DNA of 64,000 nt. Origin: Paenibacillus pinihumi DSM 23905 = JCM 16419 (GTDB lineage: Bacteria; Bacillota; Bacilli; Paenibacillales; Paenibacillaceae). Position numbers and translations under genes: made by a program. This document shows positions 7,528-15,176 of the stretch, one piece after another. The stretch lies in contig NZ_AULX01000024.1 in NCBI RefSeq assembly GCF_000422505.1, positions 1 to 64,000 on the forward strand, in the 5' to 3' direction. The notes beneath the pieces are model-generated. The model worked only from the letters and a program-made list of their open reading frames with translations. It was not told where the DNA came from and searched no databases. Position 1 is the stretch's first letter. Every line of letters begins with the position of its first letter.

Positions 7528-8073
7528 TTAGTAGTACGGGGAAATCATAACGTAGACCAGAACCCCGGTAATACTGACGTACAGCCATAATGGCATCGTC
7601 CAACGGGCGATTTTTTTGTGGCGCTCGTTTTCCATATTCCAAGCTCTTGCGACAGTTGTCAGTACAAGCGGTACGATTACCGCAGCCAGAACAATATGGG
7701 TAATCAGAATAAAGTAATAGAGCCCCTTCAGGAAGCCTGTCCCGCCGTAGCTCGTAGAGCTGGACAGGAAGTGGTAGCTGACATAGGTCACCAAAAAAAG
7801 CGCGGTCGTCGTAAGTGCGGCATAGATAAAGCGCTGGTGCACCTTGACATTGCGTTTCATGATGGCAATGAGCGCCCCCACCAGGAATAAGAAGGTGAAG
7901 CTGTTAAATATGGCGTTCAAGAGCGGCAAAATGGTAACATCAAAAGCATCGAAATCCTTATAACCCGGCATCCCGGAAAGAAGGATGACCAATCCGTTTA
8001 CAATAATGGTAATCATAATGATCATCGGCTTATAATTCCGCTTGCGCGGCAGTGATTGCTGATTGTGAGACAA
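7528..8073 (-). CDS. DUF420 membrane protein, CtaM/YozB-like
   Basis: This 181-residue protein has five predicted membrane helices and matches the DUF420 family. Staphylococcal CtaM, needed for maturation of the aa3 quinol oxidase, and B. subtilis YozB belong to it. Conserved histidines lie at the helix ends (VHQRFIYAAL, SYHFLSS, ITHIVLAA, ERHKKIARWT). The start is a TTG at 8073 with GGAGG about eight bases before it, which gives the family-typical length; the longer frame to 8139 has no better site. It is divergent from ctaB (haem O synthase), which supports a role in haem-copper oxidase assembly. Confidence 0.8.
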   Translation of the reverse strand: MSHNQQSLPRKRNYKPMIIMITIIVNGLVILLSGMPGYKDFDAFDVTILPLLNAIFNSFTFLFLVGALIAIMKRNVKVHQRFIYAALTTTALFLVTYVSYHFLSSSTSYGGTGFLKGLYYFILITHIVLAAVIVPLVLTTVARAWNMENERHKKIARWTMPLWLYVSITGVLVYVMISPYY

Positions 8074-8286
8074 AGCTTTCTCCTCCTGTGACGTTTCAAT
8101 TGCATTGCTTCTGAAATTATAATCCCTGGGCAGTTGCAAAGCCTCAAAAATGTCGTGATATCCATGAAGTGTTCATTTATTTTCGAACAATTTTTGAAGA
8201 TCATGCAAAAAAGATGTTTTTATACTTCATTATATAGTAAGTTGGTATGGAAGCAAGTTTGATGCAGGGAAGGATGGAGAAAAACG

Positions 8287-9201
8287 ATGAGTGAAGCGAG
8301 GAGCGTAAATCTGGCTCACCAGCCCCAGTCATGGTCCAAAATACTTGGGGAAACGATAAAAACGGGTATTATTCGTTCCAACTTGATTGTTATGTTCGCC
8401 GGGCTGTCCGTAGCTTTATATACGAACCATATTAATCCGCTGGATAAGATTGCAGAGATTATTCTTGCGATTCTGGGATCAAGTCTGGTCATTGGCGCAG
8501 CAGGCACACTGAACAACATATATGACCGGGATATTGACTCGATAATGGACAGGGTCAAAAACCGGCCAACGGTTACCGGAGCTATTACACTGGCACAGGC
8601 GCTATGGCTTGGAGGAGGCATGTCCGTTCTTGGTCTGGCCTTGCTTTGGCTGGCTTCTCCGCTGGCTGCATTGTTCGGTTTTTTGGGACTGTTCGCTTAT
8701 TCAGTCGCGTATACAATGTGGTCCAAGCGCCACACAATCTACAACACGGAAATCGGAAGCTTGAGCGGAGCGATGCCGCCACTGATTGGCTGGGCAGCCA
8801 TTACATCCGATTTTAATATGGGAGCACTTGGACTGTTTGTAGTCATGCTGCTCTGGCAGATGCCGCATTTCTACGCGATTGCCATTCGCAGGCATGATGA
8901 ATACAAGGCCGCAGGAATCCCGATGCTGCCGGTAGTCAAAGGCTTCAGGCGTACTTATTTGCAGACGAACGTCTACCTGGTTGCACTGATCGCCTCAAGC
9001 TTTCTGTTCATGTCTTTAAGCGTCTGGGTTGTAGTCATTGCTTTGATCCTGAGCATTGCATGGCTTGTAATGAGCATTGTCGGCTACAGACGGATGCAGC
9101 CCGAGAAATGGGCGACGAGCTTGTTCATTTTTTCGCTTAACCATGTGACCGTGCTGTTTTCGGTGATTATTTTGTACTCGATTATCGGATCATTTTTGTA
9201 A
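8287..9201 (+). CDS. ctaB: Protoheme IX farnesyltransferase (haem O synthase)
   Basis: This is the UbiA-family prenyltransferase that joins farnesyl diphosphate to haem b to form haem O, the first step to haem A for cytochrome oxidase. It has 304 residues and about eight to nine membrane helices. The Asp-rich motif DRDIDSIMDR at 80-89, followed by VKNRP, is the CtaB signature, and MPHFYAIAIRRHDEYKAAGIP carries the second conserved motif. The ATG has a GGATGGAG site about eight bases upstream. It is divergent from a DUF420 oxidase-assembly gene across a 213-bp AT-rich gap; ctaA is not in the window. Confidence 0.93.
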   Translation: MSEARSVNLAHQPQSWSKILGETIKTGIIRSNLIVMFAGLSVALYTNHINPLDKIAEIILAILGSSLVIGAAGTLNNIYDRDIDSIMDRVKNRPTVTGAITLAQALWLGGGMSVLGLALLWLASPLAALFGFLGLFAYSVAYTMWSKRHTIYNTEIGSLSGAMPPLIGWAAITSDFNMGALGLFVVMLLWQMPHFYAIAIRRHDEYKAAGIPMLPVVKGFRRTYLQTNVYLVALIASSFLFMSLSVWVVVIALILSIAWLVMSIVGYRRMQPEKWATSLFIFSLNHVTVLFSVIILYSIIGSFL

Positions 9202-9212
9202 ATAACACCGCT

Positions 9213-9266
9213 AACCCCTTCGTGACGTACTTCGGCACTGTCGAGTACCCATGAGGGGTTCTTTTG
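9213..9266 (+). terminator. Terminator after ctaB
   Basis: AACCCCT (9213-9219) pairs with AGGGGTT (9254-9260), with an inner GTAC/GTAC pairing, and CTTTT follows. Confidence 0.65.
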
Positions 9267-9394
9267 TCTTTTGTATAAACCTCGGCTGAGGGTGCAATTT
9301 AATGGATGAACTCTATGATGCGAATACGGTTGCCAAAGCTTATCGTTTACTGCTTTAATAGAAGGATAAGGAATGTAAAGAGGAGGCATGCCGC

Positions 9395-10123
9395 GTGCAA
9401 GGTTTTAATGACAGAGGGCAACTCATAGACGATGCAGGTGGCTTTGAAGAAGGCGCATTTTGTGAAACGACAAGACGGATTGTCATCATTAGCCCGTTCC
9501 CGGCGCTAATCCGGTCGCTGGTAATGGCACTTACAATTCGTTGTTATGATGTCATGGTATTTCATCATGAGAACGATCCGGTATTGGCAACGATTCAGAG
9601 CGATTTATTAGTGATTGACCAGTCCAAGGCGGTGGCCGTAGAGCAGATGAAAATGCCGTCCAATTTCAGATCGGTGCTTCTTCTGGTTGGAGACGAGCAG
9701 CAGGTGCAGCAGAGCGGCAATGAGCAGGCTGTGCTTGTGTGGCCGTGTCCGATACCTGAGGCACTGGAGAAGATCGACCAATTGGCTAATCAAAATCAGG
9801 CGCTGCCCTGGTCGGATGCGGACCAGCTGCGTTTTAAAGATATTACAATGGACTTGAAGCGGTTCTCCGTTCATAAATCCGGGGTCAAGCTTGAACTGAC
9901 CAAAACCGAGTTTAATCTGTTAAAGCTTCTGCTTTCTGTAGGGGGAGCAGCACTGACCCGGAACGATATTATGAAGGAACTGTGGGGCGACGACTATTTT
10001 GGCGGCAGCAATTCCGTCGATGTGCATATCAAAAGCCTGCGGCGAAAGCTGGAGGACGATCTTAAAAATCCGAAATTTATTATAACCGTCCGGGGCGTAG
10101 GCTACCGGATATCAGATGAATAA
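9395..10123 (+). CDS. OmpR-type winged-helix regulator with degenerate receiver domain
   Basis: This 242-residue protein has a receiver-like N-terminal half (about 27-125) and an OmpR/PhoB winged-helix DNA-binding domain (about 145-240; KTEFNLLKLLL, VDVHIKSLRRKLEDD and TVRGVGYRI). The receiver looks unable to work normally. The acidic pair after strand 1 is replaced by IISPFP, and the conserved lysine near strand 5 is replaced in VWPCPIP. Only Asp75 in LLVIDQS may remain. Three cysteines (23, 50, 118) all fall in this half. No sensor kinase gene adjoins it. The GTG at 9395 follows AGGAGG at 9381-9386. Downstream are trxB, a glutaredoxin and a peroxiredoxin, which suggests redox control; that is inference. 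Confidence 0.8.
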   Translation: MQGFNDRGQLIDDAGGFEEGAFCETTRRIVIISPFPALIRSLVMALTIRCYDVMVFHHENDPVLATIQSDLLVIDQSKAVAVEQMKMPSNFRSVLLLVGDEQQVQQSGNEQAVLVWPCPIPEALEKIDQLANQNQALPWSDADQLRFKDITMDLKRFSVHKSGVKLELTKTEFNLLKLLLSVGGAALTRNDIMKELWGDDYFGGSNSVDVHIKSLRRKLEDDLKNPKFIITVRGVGYRISDE

Positions 10124-10125
10124 TC

Positions 10126-10185
10126 TTCATTAAACCTTCATGATTCCTTCATGAAGGTTTCATTTTGCCTTCATTTAATGTTCAT
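10126..10185 (+). promoter_or_regulatory. Six TTCAT direct repeats at 11-bp period upstream of trxB
   Basis: TTCAT occurs at 10126, 10137, 10148, 10159, 10170 and 10181, each step exactly 11 bp. This is one helical turn and the spacing used by OmpR/PhoB/PhoP-type regulators on tandem half-sites. The last repeat reaches the position where a -35 element would be expected for the -10 at 10207. The adjacent OmpR-type regulator is the obvious candidate ligand; PhoP is the alternative. Confidence 0.75.
10132..10165 (+). terminator. Possible hairpin terminator after the regulator gene
   Basis: AAACCTTCATGA pairs with TCATGAAGGTTT (12 bp, 5-nt loop), followed by CATTTTG. The arms are partly formed by the TTCAT repeat array, so the hairpin may be a by-product of the repeats rather than a real terminator. 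Confidence 0.35.
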
Positions 10186-10206
10186 GAGAAAAGAACGCCA
10201 ACAAGG

Positions 10207-10212
10207 TACAAT
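10207..10212 (+). promoter_or_regulatory. -10 element of trxB, with poor -35
   Basis: TACAAT is a good SigA -10. At 17-bp spacing the -35 position (10184-10189) reads ATGAGA, far from TTGACA. A weak -35 abutted by the repeat array is typical of an activator-dependent promoter. Confidence 0.5.
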
Positions 10213-10262
10213 TGGTTACAGATGAAGGGAACACACCTATACGAAAATGGGAGAGAAGCGCT

Positions 10263-11207
10263 ATGAACAAAACAATCATTATCGGAACTGGTCCCGGAGG
10301 ATTGACCTCCGCAATATATTTGGCAAGAGCCGGACTCGAGCCGCTCGTCATTGAAGGTGCAGAACCAGGCGGGCAATTGACAACAACGACGGAAGTCGAG
10401 AACTTCCCGGGCTTCCCGGACGGCATTATGGGTCCGGAGCTGATGAGCAACATGAGACAGCAGGCTGAGCGTTTCGGGGCAAGATTCATGACCGGCTGGG
10501 TCAATAAAGTAGAATTCTCGGAGCGTCCGTTCACTGTGCATGTTGAAGGACATGGAGAGCTGAAAGCTGAATCGGTCATCGTATCGACAGGAGCTACAGC
10601 CAAATATCTGGGCATTCCTGGTGAAAAAGAAAATGTCGGCCGTGGTGTCAGCACCTGTGCGACTTGTGACGGCTTCTTCTTCCGCAACAAAAAAATTATT
10701 GTTGTTGGCGGGGGAGATTCGGCGATGGAGGAAGCAAACTTCCTGACCCGCTTTGCCAGCGAAGTTGTGCTTGTGAACCGTCGCAGCGAGCTGCGCGCCT
10801 CCAAAATCATGCAGGCACGTGCGCAGGCAAATCCGAAAATCAGCTGGAATTTGAACGCAACGCCGCAAGAAGTGCTGTCCGGCGAACAAGGCGTTACCGG
10901 CCTGAAAGTTAAAAATAATGAGACAGGCGCCGAAGAGGTAATCGAAGCCGAAGGTATCTTCATCGCAATCGGTCATACTCCAAATACAAAATTCCTGGAC
11001 GGGCAGTTAACAACCGATGACCTCGGGTATCTGGTTGTAACTCCTGGTACTACAGAGACCAATATTCCTGGCGTATTTGCTTGCGGCGATGTGCAGGACA
11101 GCCGCTACCGGCAGGCGATCAGCGCAGCAGGTACCGGATGTATGGCGGCACTCGATTGTGAACGGTATTTGGAATCGGTTGAACCGGTCGTCGTCGCTAA
11201 TTCATAA
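10263..11207 (+). CDS. trxB: Thioredoxin reductase
   Basis: This 314-residue flavoprotein would use NADPH to reduce thioredoxin or glutaredoxin-like partners in the cytoplasm. The N-terminal FAD motif is GTGPGGLTSAIYLARAG. The redox-active pair lies in CATC at about 131-134 (STCATCDGFF), directly followed by the NADPH-binding GGGDSAMEEA, and a second FAD motif ends in TNIPGVFACGDVQD. The order FAD-CxxC-NADPH-FAD is that of bacterial low-molecular-weight TrxB. The ATG at 10263 follows GGGAGAG. A glutaredoxin and a peroxiredoxin follow closely, so the three likely form an NADPH-to-peroxide electron chain. Confidence 0.9.
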   Translation: MNKTIIIGTGPGGLTSAIYLARAGLEPLVIEGAEPGGQLTTTTEVENFPGFPDGIMGPELMSNMRQQAERFGARFMTGWVNKVEFSERPFTVHVEGHGELKAESVIVSTGATAKYLGIPGEKENVGRGVSTCATCDGFFFRNKKIIVVGGGDSAMEEANFLTRFASEVVLVNRRSELRASKIMQARAQANPKISWNLNATPQEVLSGEQGVTGLKVKNNETGAEEVIEAEGIFIAIGHTPNTKFLDGQLTTDDLGYLVVTPGTTETNIPGVFACGDVQDSRYRQAISAAGTGCMAALDCERYLESVEPVVVANS

Positions 11208-11267
11208 ACAAATTCAACTTGATTTCGATTTTGAGCCATAATTTTTTTATTAAAGGAGTGTTTGTAC

Positions 11268-11513
11268 ATGTCAGCTAATGCCAACGTTATCGTATATTCC
11301 AGCACCCACTGCCAATATTGTGGCCAGGTGAAAAAATATTTGAACGAAAACAATGTGCAATTTGAGGAAAGAAACATTGATCTGGATGAGAAGTACGCCG
11401 AAGAACTGTGGAACACAGGCATGCGTTCTGTTCCGGTTACTGTTATTGGCGACAAGAAAATTCTCGGGTTCAACCAGACCCAGCTAAATAAAGCACTTCA
11501 AGAATTATCATAA
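11268..11513 (+). CDS. Glutaredoxin family protein
   Basis: This small 81-residue thioredoxin-fold protein has the active site CQYC at residues 15-18 (VIVYSSTHCQYCGQVKKYL) and the cis-proline loop RSVPVTVIGD. The C-terminal GFNQTQLNKAL matches NrdH/glutaredoxin-like proteins that are reduced by thioredoxin reductase. The ATG at 11268 follows AAAGGAG at 11252-11258; the TTG two codons earlier is less likely. It lies between trxB and a peroxiredoxin on one transcript. The likely role is to pass electrons from TrxB to the peroxiredoxin or to other disulfides, which is inference from order. Confidence 0.88.
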   Translation: MSANANVIVYSSTHCQYCGQVKKYLNENNVQFEERNIDLDEKYAEELWNTGMRSVPVTVIGDKKILGFNQTQLNKALQELS

Positions 11514-11530
11514 TAAGAGGAGGATTCATC

Positions 11531-12109
11531 ATGACACAACAACAATCTATTGCTGCTACCCCGTACCCTTTTGCCAAAGTCGGTTTGCCGGCTCCGGATT
11601 TCAAGCTGCTCTCCACCAAAAATATGGAGTCGCTTGAGGAATATGTATCCCTTGAAGACTACAAAGGCAAATGGCTTGTTCTGTTCTTCTGGCCTTTCGA
11701 CTTCACCTTCGTATGTCCGACTGAAATTATTGCCTTTAGCGACAGCTATGAGCAATTCAAAGATCTGGACTGTGAAATTGTAGGCGCATCGGTGGACAGT
11801 GTGTACACGCACCGTGCATGGACACAGGCAACACCGGAGCAGGGCGGAATCGGCAATATTGAGTACCCGCTGGCTTCCGACTTTACCAAAGAAGTCGCAC
11901 ATGCGTACGGCATTCTCGATGACACTACAGGCGCAGCCCACCGCGGCTTGTTCATCATCGATCCTGAGGGCATCCTGCGTTATCAGGTCGTCACCGATAT
12001 TAATGTAGGACGCAGTGTAGACGAGACGCTTCGCGTACTCCAGGGTCTGCAGGCCGGTGGTTTGTGCCCGGCCAACTGGAAGCCCGGACAAAAACTGATC
12101 AACGGATAA
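11531..12109 (+). CDS. AhpC/TSA-family 2-Cys peroxiredoxin
   Basis: This 192-residue peroxiredoxin reduces hydroperoxides. The peroxidatic cysteine is Cys62 in DFTFVCPTEI and the resolving cysteine is probably Cys179 in GGLCPANWKPG. That makes it a typical 2-Cys enzyme of the AhpC/Prx1 group. GAGGAGG precedes the ATG by eight bases, and the gap to the glutaredoxin gene is only 17 bp, so the two are cotranscribed. No ahpF flavoprotein gene is nearby; the trxB/glutaredoxin pair may serve as its reductant. Assignment to AhpC itself versus another typical 2-Cys peroxiredoxin is not certain, so no symbol is given. Confidence 0.88.
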   Translation: MTQQQSIAATPYPFAKVGLPAPDFKLLSTKNMESLEEYVSLEDYKGKWLVLFFWPFDFTFVCPTEIIAFSDSYEQFKDLDCEIVGASVDSVYTHRAWTQATPEQGGIGNIEYPLASDFTKEVAHAYGILDDTTGAAHRGLFIIDPEGILRYQVVTDINVGRSVDETLRVLQGLQAGGLCPANWKPGQKLING

Positions 12110-12156
12110 TTCAATCCCAACTACGTCAAACTAGTCTAAACTTCATTTGTCAATGG

Positions 12157-12187
12157 CCGTACCGCATATACCGGGTACGGTCTTGGC
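12157..12187 (+). terminator. Weak hairpin between peroxiredoxin gene and zwf
   Basis: CCGTACC pairs with GGTACGG (7 bp, 10-nt loop), followed only by TCTTGG. It may reduce but probably not abolish read-through into zwf. Confidence 0.35.
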
Positions 12188-12215
12188 ATACTTGGCTATA
12201 AAAGGAGAATTTGCA

Positions 12216-13730
12216 ATGGAAAATATCACCTTTGTACTTTTTGGGGCAACAGGCGATCTGGCGAAGCGAAAAATTTTCCCGGCCTTGTTCAATCTATTTA
12301 CCGATCGTAAAATGCCAAAGTCGTTTTCTGTCATTGGTCTGGGCCGCAGAGCGTTGACGGATGAACAGTTTCATGCCCAAATTAAAGATTCAATCGATAC
12401 GTTTTCCAGAAATTCTGCAAATGGTCCTGCAGCATGGAATTCATTCCTGCAAGCCTTCCGTTATCAGGTGCTTGATGTAAATAACCCGGAGGATTATCAG
12501 TCGCTGCTCAAGCTTGTGAAGCAGCGGGAGCAGGAGCTAAATATCCCGGAAAACCGGATGTTTTACCTGTCCGTTGCGCCTGAGCTGTATCAGACAGTCG
12601 CTTCGGCGATCAAGGACAGCGGTCTTGGAGAAACGCAGGGCTGGAGAAGACTGATTATTGAGAAGCCATTTGGCCGGGATTTAAAATCCGCGCATGAACT
12701 AAACGATCAGCTCAGCCAGTCATTTGAGGAGCATGAGGTATACCGTATCGACCACTTCCTGGGCAAGCCGATGGTGCAAAATCTGGAGGTGCTGGAGCAG
12801 GCTAATCCGATGCTGCACGCCCTGTGGACCAACCGCCATATCTCCAATGTGCAGATTTATGCCGATGAGACTGTGGGAGTTGAGACCAGGGCGGCTTATT
12901 ATGACCGCTCGGGTGCTGTCCGGGATATGTTTCAGAACCATATGCTTCAACTTCTGATGATGACAGCCATGCAATTGCCTGAGACGAGCACGCCAGAGGT
13001 AGTCCGCTTCAAGAAGCGGAAAATCATGGATGCTCTTCGTCCCCTGGATCAAAACAATTTCGCATCCAGCATCGTCCGCGGCCAATATAGAGCGGGTGAA
13101 ATTGCAGGAGAGGCTGTGCCTGCTTATAACCGGGAGGATGGTGTGCCGGAGCAGTCACAAAATGACACTTTTATCGCAGCAAGGTTATGGATTGATGATT
13201 ATTTCTGGAAGGGTGTTCCATTTTACATTCGTACCGGAAAAAGGTTAAAAGAGAAATCGACCCGGATTGTCATTGAATTCAAGGACCCGCTGCCGCCTAA
13301 CCTGCATTTGAACCATCCACAGGACTCGTCCCTTCCGAACCTCCTGGTGCTTGATATTAGCCCGGATGAAGGGATTACGATGCATGCCAAGACGAAGGAC
13401 CCGCTGATCAAGGGCCGGTTCGAGCCGATCCAGATCCGCTTCGAATCCCGCCACGACAATGTGCCGGAGGCGTATGAAAACCTGATCTTTGATGCAATTT
13501 TGGGGGATGCCACCTTCTTTGCGCATTGGGATGAAGTTAGGCTTGCGTGGGAATGGGTGCAGCCCATCCTGGACGCATACGAAACCGGGACTGTTCCGCT
13601 TCATCTGTATCCATCAGGCTCCTATGGACCTGCTGCCTCTGAAGAACTGCTCGCTCAAGATGGACACAAATGGTGGGATGACGAGTTATCCGCCGCAAAT
13701 ATCAAAATAAGAGAAAAGGCACATGTCTGA
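12216..13730 (+). CDS. zwf: Glucose-6-phosphate 1-dehydrogenase
   Basis: This 504-residue enzyme oxidises glucose-6-phosphate to 6-phosphogluconolactone, the NADPH-yielding entry step of the oxidative pentose phosphate pathway. The N-terminal nucleotide-binding motif is GATGDLAKRKIFPAL. The signature RIDHFLGK has the catalytic His at about residue 180, and KPFGRD and PFYIRTGKRL are the other conserved blocks. The ATG at 12216 follows AAAGGAG; the longer frame from 12147 has no good site. Its place just after trxB-glutaredoxin-peroxiredoxin fits a supply of NADPH for that chain. Confidence 0.95.
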   Translation: MENITFVLFGATGDLAKRKIFPALFNLFTDRKMPKSFSVIGLGRRALTDEQFHAQIKDSIDTFSRNSANGPAAWNSFLQAFRYQVLDVNNPEDYQSLLKLVKQREQELNIPENRMFYLSVAPELYQTVASAIKDSGLGETQGWRRLIIEKPFGRDLKSAHELNDQLSQSFEEHEVYRIDHFLGKPMVQNLEVLEQANPMLHALWTNRHISNVQIYADETVGVETRAAYYDRSGAVRDMFQNHMLQLLMMTAMQLPETSTPEVVRFKKRKIMDALRPLDQNNFASSIVRGQYRAGEIAGEAVPAYNREDGVPEQSQNDTFIAARLWIDDYFWKGVPFYIRTGKRLKEKSTRIVIEFKDPLPPNLHLNHPQDSSLPNLLVLDISPDEGITMHAKTKDPLIKGRFEPIQIRFESRHDNVPEAYENLIFDAILGDATFFAHWDEVRLAWEWVQPILDAYETGTVPLHLYPSGSYGPAASEELLAQDGHKWWDDELSAANIKIREKAHV

Positions 13731-13797
13731 TTCACAATTGGAAAGCTGCTCTTGCCTTTAGCGATTCCCTTGAGGTTCTGCGCTTTAAATAGATGCA

Positions 13798-13833
13798 AGA
13801 AAAAACACCGTTCCAGGACGGTGTTTTTTCTTT
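13798..13833. terminator. Bidirectional terminator after zwf
   Basis: A perfect 14-bp stem (13798-13811 with 13818-13831) has A-rich and T-rich ends, so it could work in both directions. Confidence 0.9.
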
Positions 13834-13836
13834 GTT

Positions 13837-14235
13837 CAATTATAAGAGCTCTAGATCTCATTGTTGCAGACCTCGAATGCTTCTTGAAAGTTTACACCTG
13901 ATTCAAAGTTTCAAAATGGCAAGCTGCTTCTGCCTTAGGGCAGCAAAACACCCCTTTTTCCCTATAAAAACGCTGTAACGATAGAAAAAGAAACAAAATC
14001 GTAGCAGATCATACCCCAAATATCTTCGAATACATAACAAAATCACAGGAACTCAAAGTTTACTTCGGCCTTTTTGCATACTAGCATGGAGAAGTAAGCG
14101 GATACATTCCAGATTCGGAATCATTTTGATTGCGGTTTCAATTACGATCCCAAAGGCATCCGCAGTGTATGGGGCATACCCGAGGCGCCCACAACGCCAG
14201 AATTTCATGACAATTTAAAAGAAGGGGGAAGAAGT
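13837..14235. other. Gene-free stretch before the sugar ABC transporter
   Basis: No full gene is seen. The left part is AT-rich with three copies of AAAGTTT. From 14098 to 14235 the frame of the downstream permease stays open without a start codon and reads like protein (HFDCGFNYDPKGI, then WGIPEAPTTPEFHDNL). This could be the tail of a lost gene or chance. No good SigA promoter was found by eye. Confidence 0.4.
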
Positions 14236-15147
14236 TTGCTAAAAGAACTGAACAGGCATAAGGCTCTATACGTACTGACTTTGCCTGCGATGCTGCTGCT
14301 TCTTGTATTCAGTTATTTTCCGATGGCCGGTATCATCATCGCATTCAAAGATTTTAATTTAAGCACAGGGATTTTTCAATCCTCATGGGCAAATCCGATT
14401 TATGAAAATTTTCAATACTTTTTCACCTCGTCCAGCTGGGTGCGGGTTACCCGCAATACAATTTTGCTGAATCTGCTGTTCATCGCTGTCGGCACGATCG
14501 TCAATGTAGGACTCGCAATCATGTTCAATGAAATCCGCTCCGTCTGGTTCAAGCGATTATCCCAATCGCTAACCCTGCTTCCCTATTTCATCTCCTGGAT
14601 CGTAGTCGGCGTATTCGCTTATAACCTGCTGAGCTACGAGCATGGAATGGTCAATGAGACGATGGCCGGATGGGGAATGGATAAGGTGGACTGGTACTCC
14701 AAGCCGGAAGCCTGGCCGATCCTGATTGCAATTATTTTTATCTGGAAGAGTGTGGGCTATAACAGCATTATCTATCTGGCTACACTGATGGGGATAGACA
14801 ATACGCTCTATGAATCCGCCCGTATTGACGGGGCAACCAAAATACAACAAATCCGTTACATTACCCTTCCGCTGCTGCGGCCAACTGTAGTTGTGCTGAC
14901 GCTGCTGGCAGTCGGACATATTATGAACTCGGATTTTGGCATGTTCTACGCGCTTGTCGGGGATAATTCGCAGCTGTATTCCACCGTTGATGTCATCGAC
15001 ACCTTCGTGTTCCGCAGCCTTAGAGGATCTGGAGATATGGGGATGGCGGCAGCAGCGAACTTCTATCAATCGGTTCTGGCCTTTGCGCTGGTCTACTTCT
15101 GCAACCGGATCGCCCGCAAGTATGAGAGTGATTCCGCATTATTCTAA
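14236..15147 (+). CDS. Sugar ABC transporter permease, LplB-type
   Basis: This 303-residue permease of the MalF-like (binding-protein-dependent) class has six membrane helices. The EAA loop, ESARIDGATKIQQIRYITLP at about 195-214, contacts the ATPase. It resembles B. subtilis LplB/YtcP-group permeases, which Paenibacillus uses widely for plant and microbial oligosaccharides. The TTG at 14236 has AAGGGGG about eight bases upstream. It is followed by a second permease and a binding lipoprotein, but no ATPase gene, so a shared MsmX-type ATPase is expected. The nearby GH95 gene suggests a fucosylated glycan as cargo. Confidence 0.88.
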   Translation: MLKELNRHKALYVLTLPAMLLLLVFSYFPMAGIIIAFKDFNLSTGIFQSSWANPIYENFQYFFTSSSWVRVTRNTILLNLLFIAVGTIVNVGLAIMFNEIRSVWFKRLSQSLTLLPYFISWIVVGVFAYNLLSYEHGMVNETMAGWGMDKVDWYSKPEAWPILIAIIFIWKSVGYNSIIYLATLMGIDNTLYESARIDGATKIQQIRYITLPLLRPTVVVLTLLAVGHIMNSDFGMFYALVGDNSQLYSTVDVIDTFVFRSLRGSGDMGMAAAANFYQSVLAFALVYFCNRIARKYESDSALF

Positions 15148-15176
15148 AAAACGGTAATTTGCATGGGAGGTTCAAC

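Noticed and set aside
13965-13978. TAAAAACGCTGTAA as a second cre site before the sugar permeases
   Set aside because: Only 11 of 14 positions fit the consensus and the symmetric half is poor.
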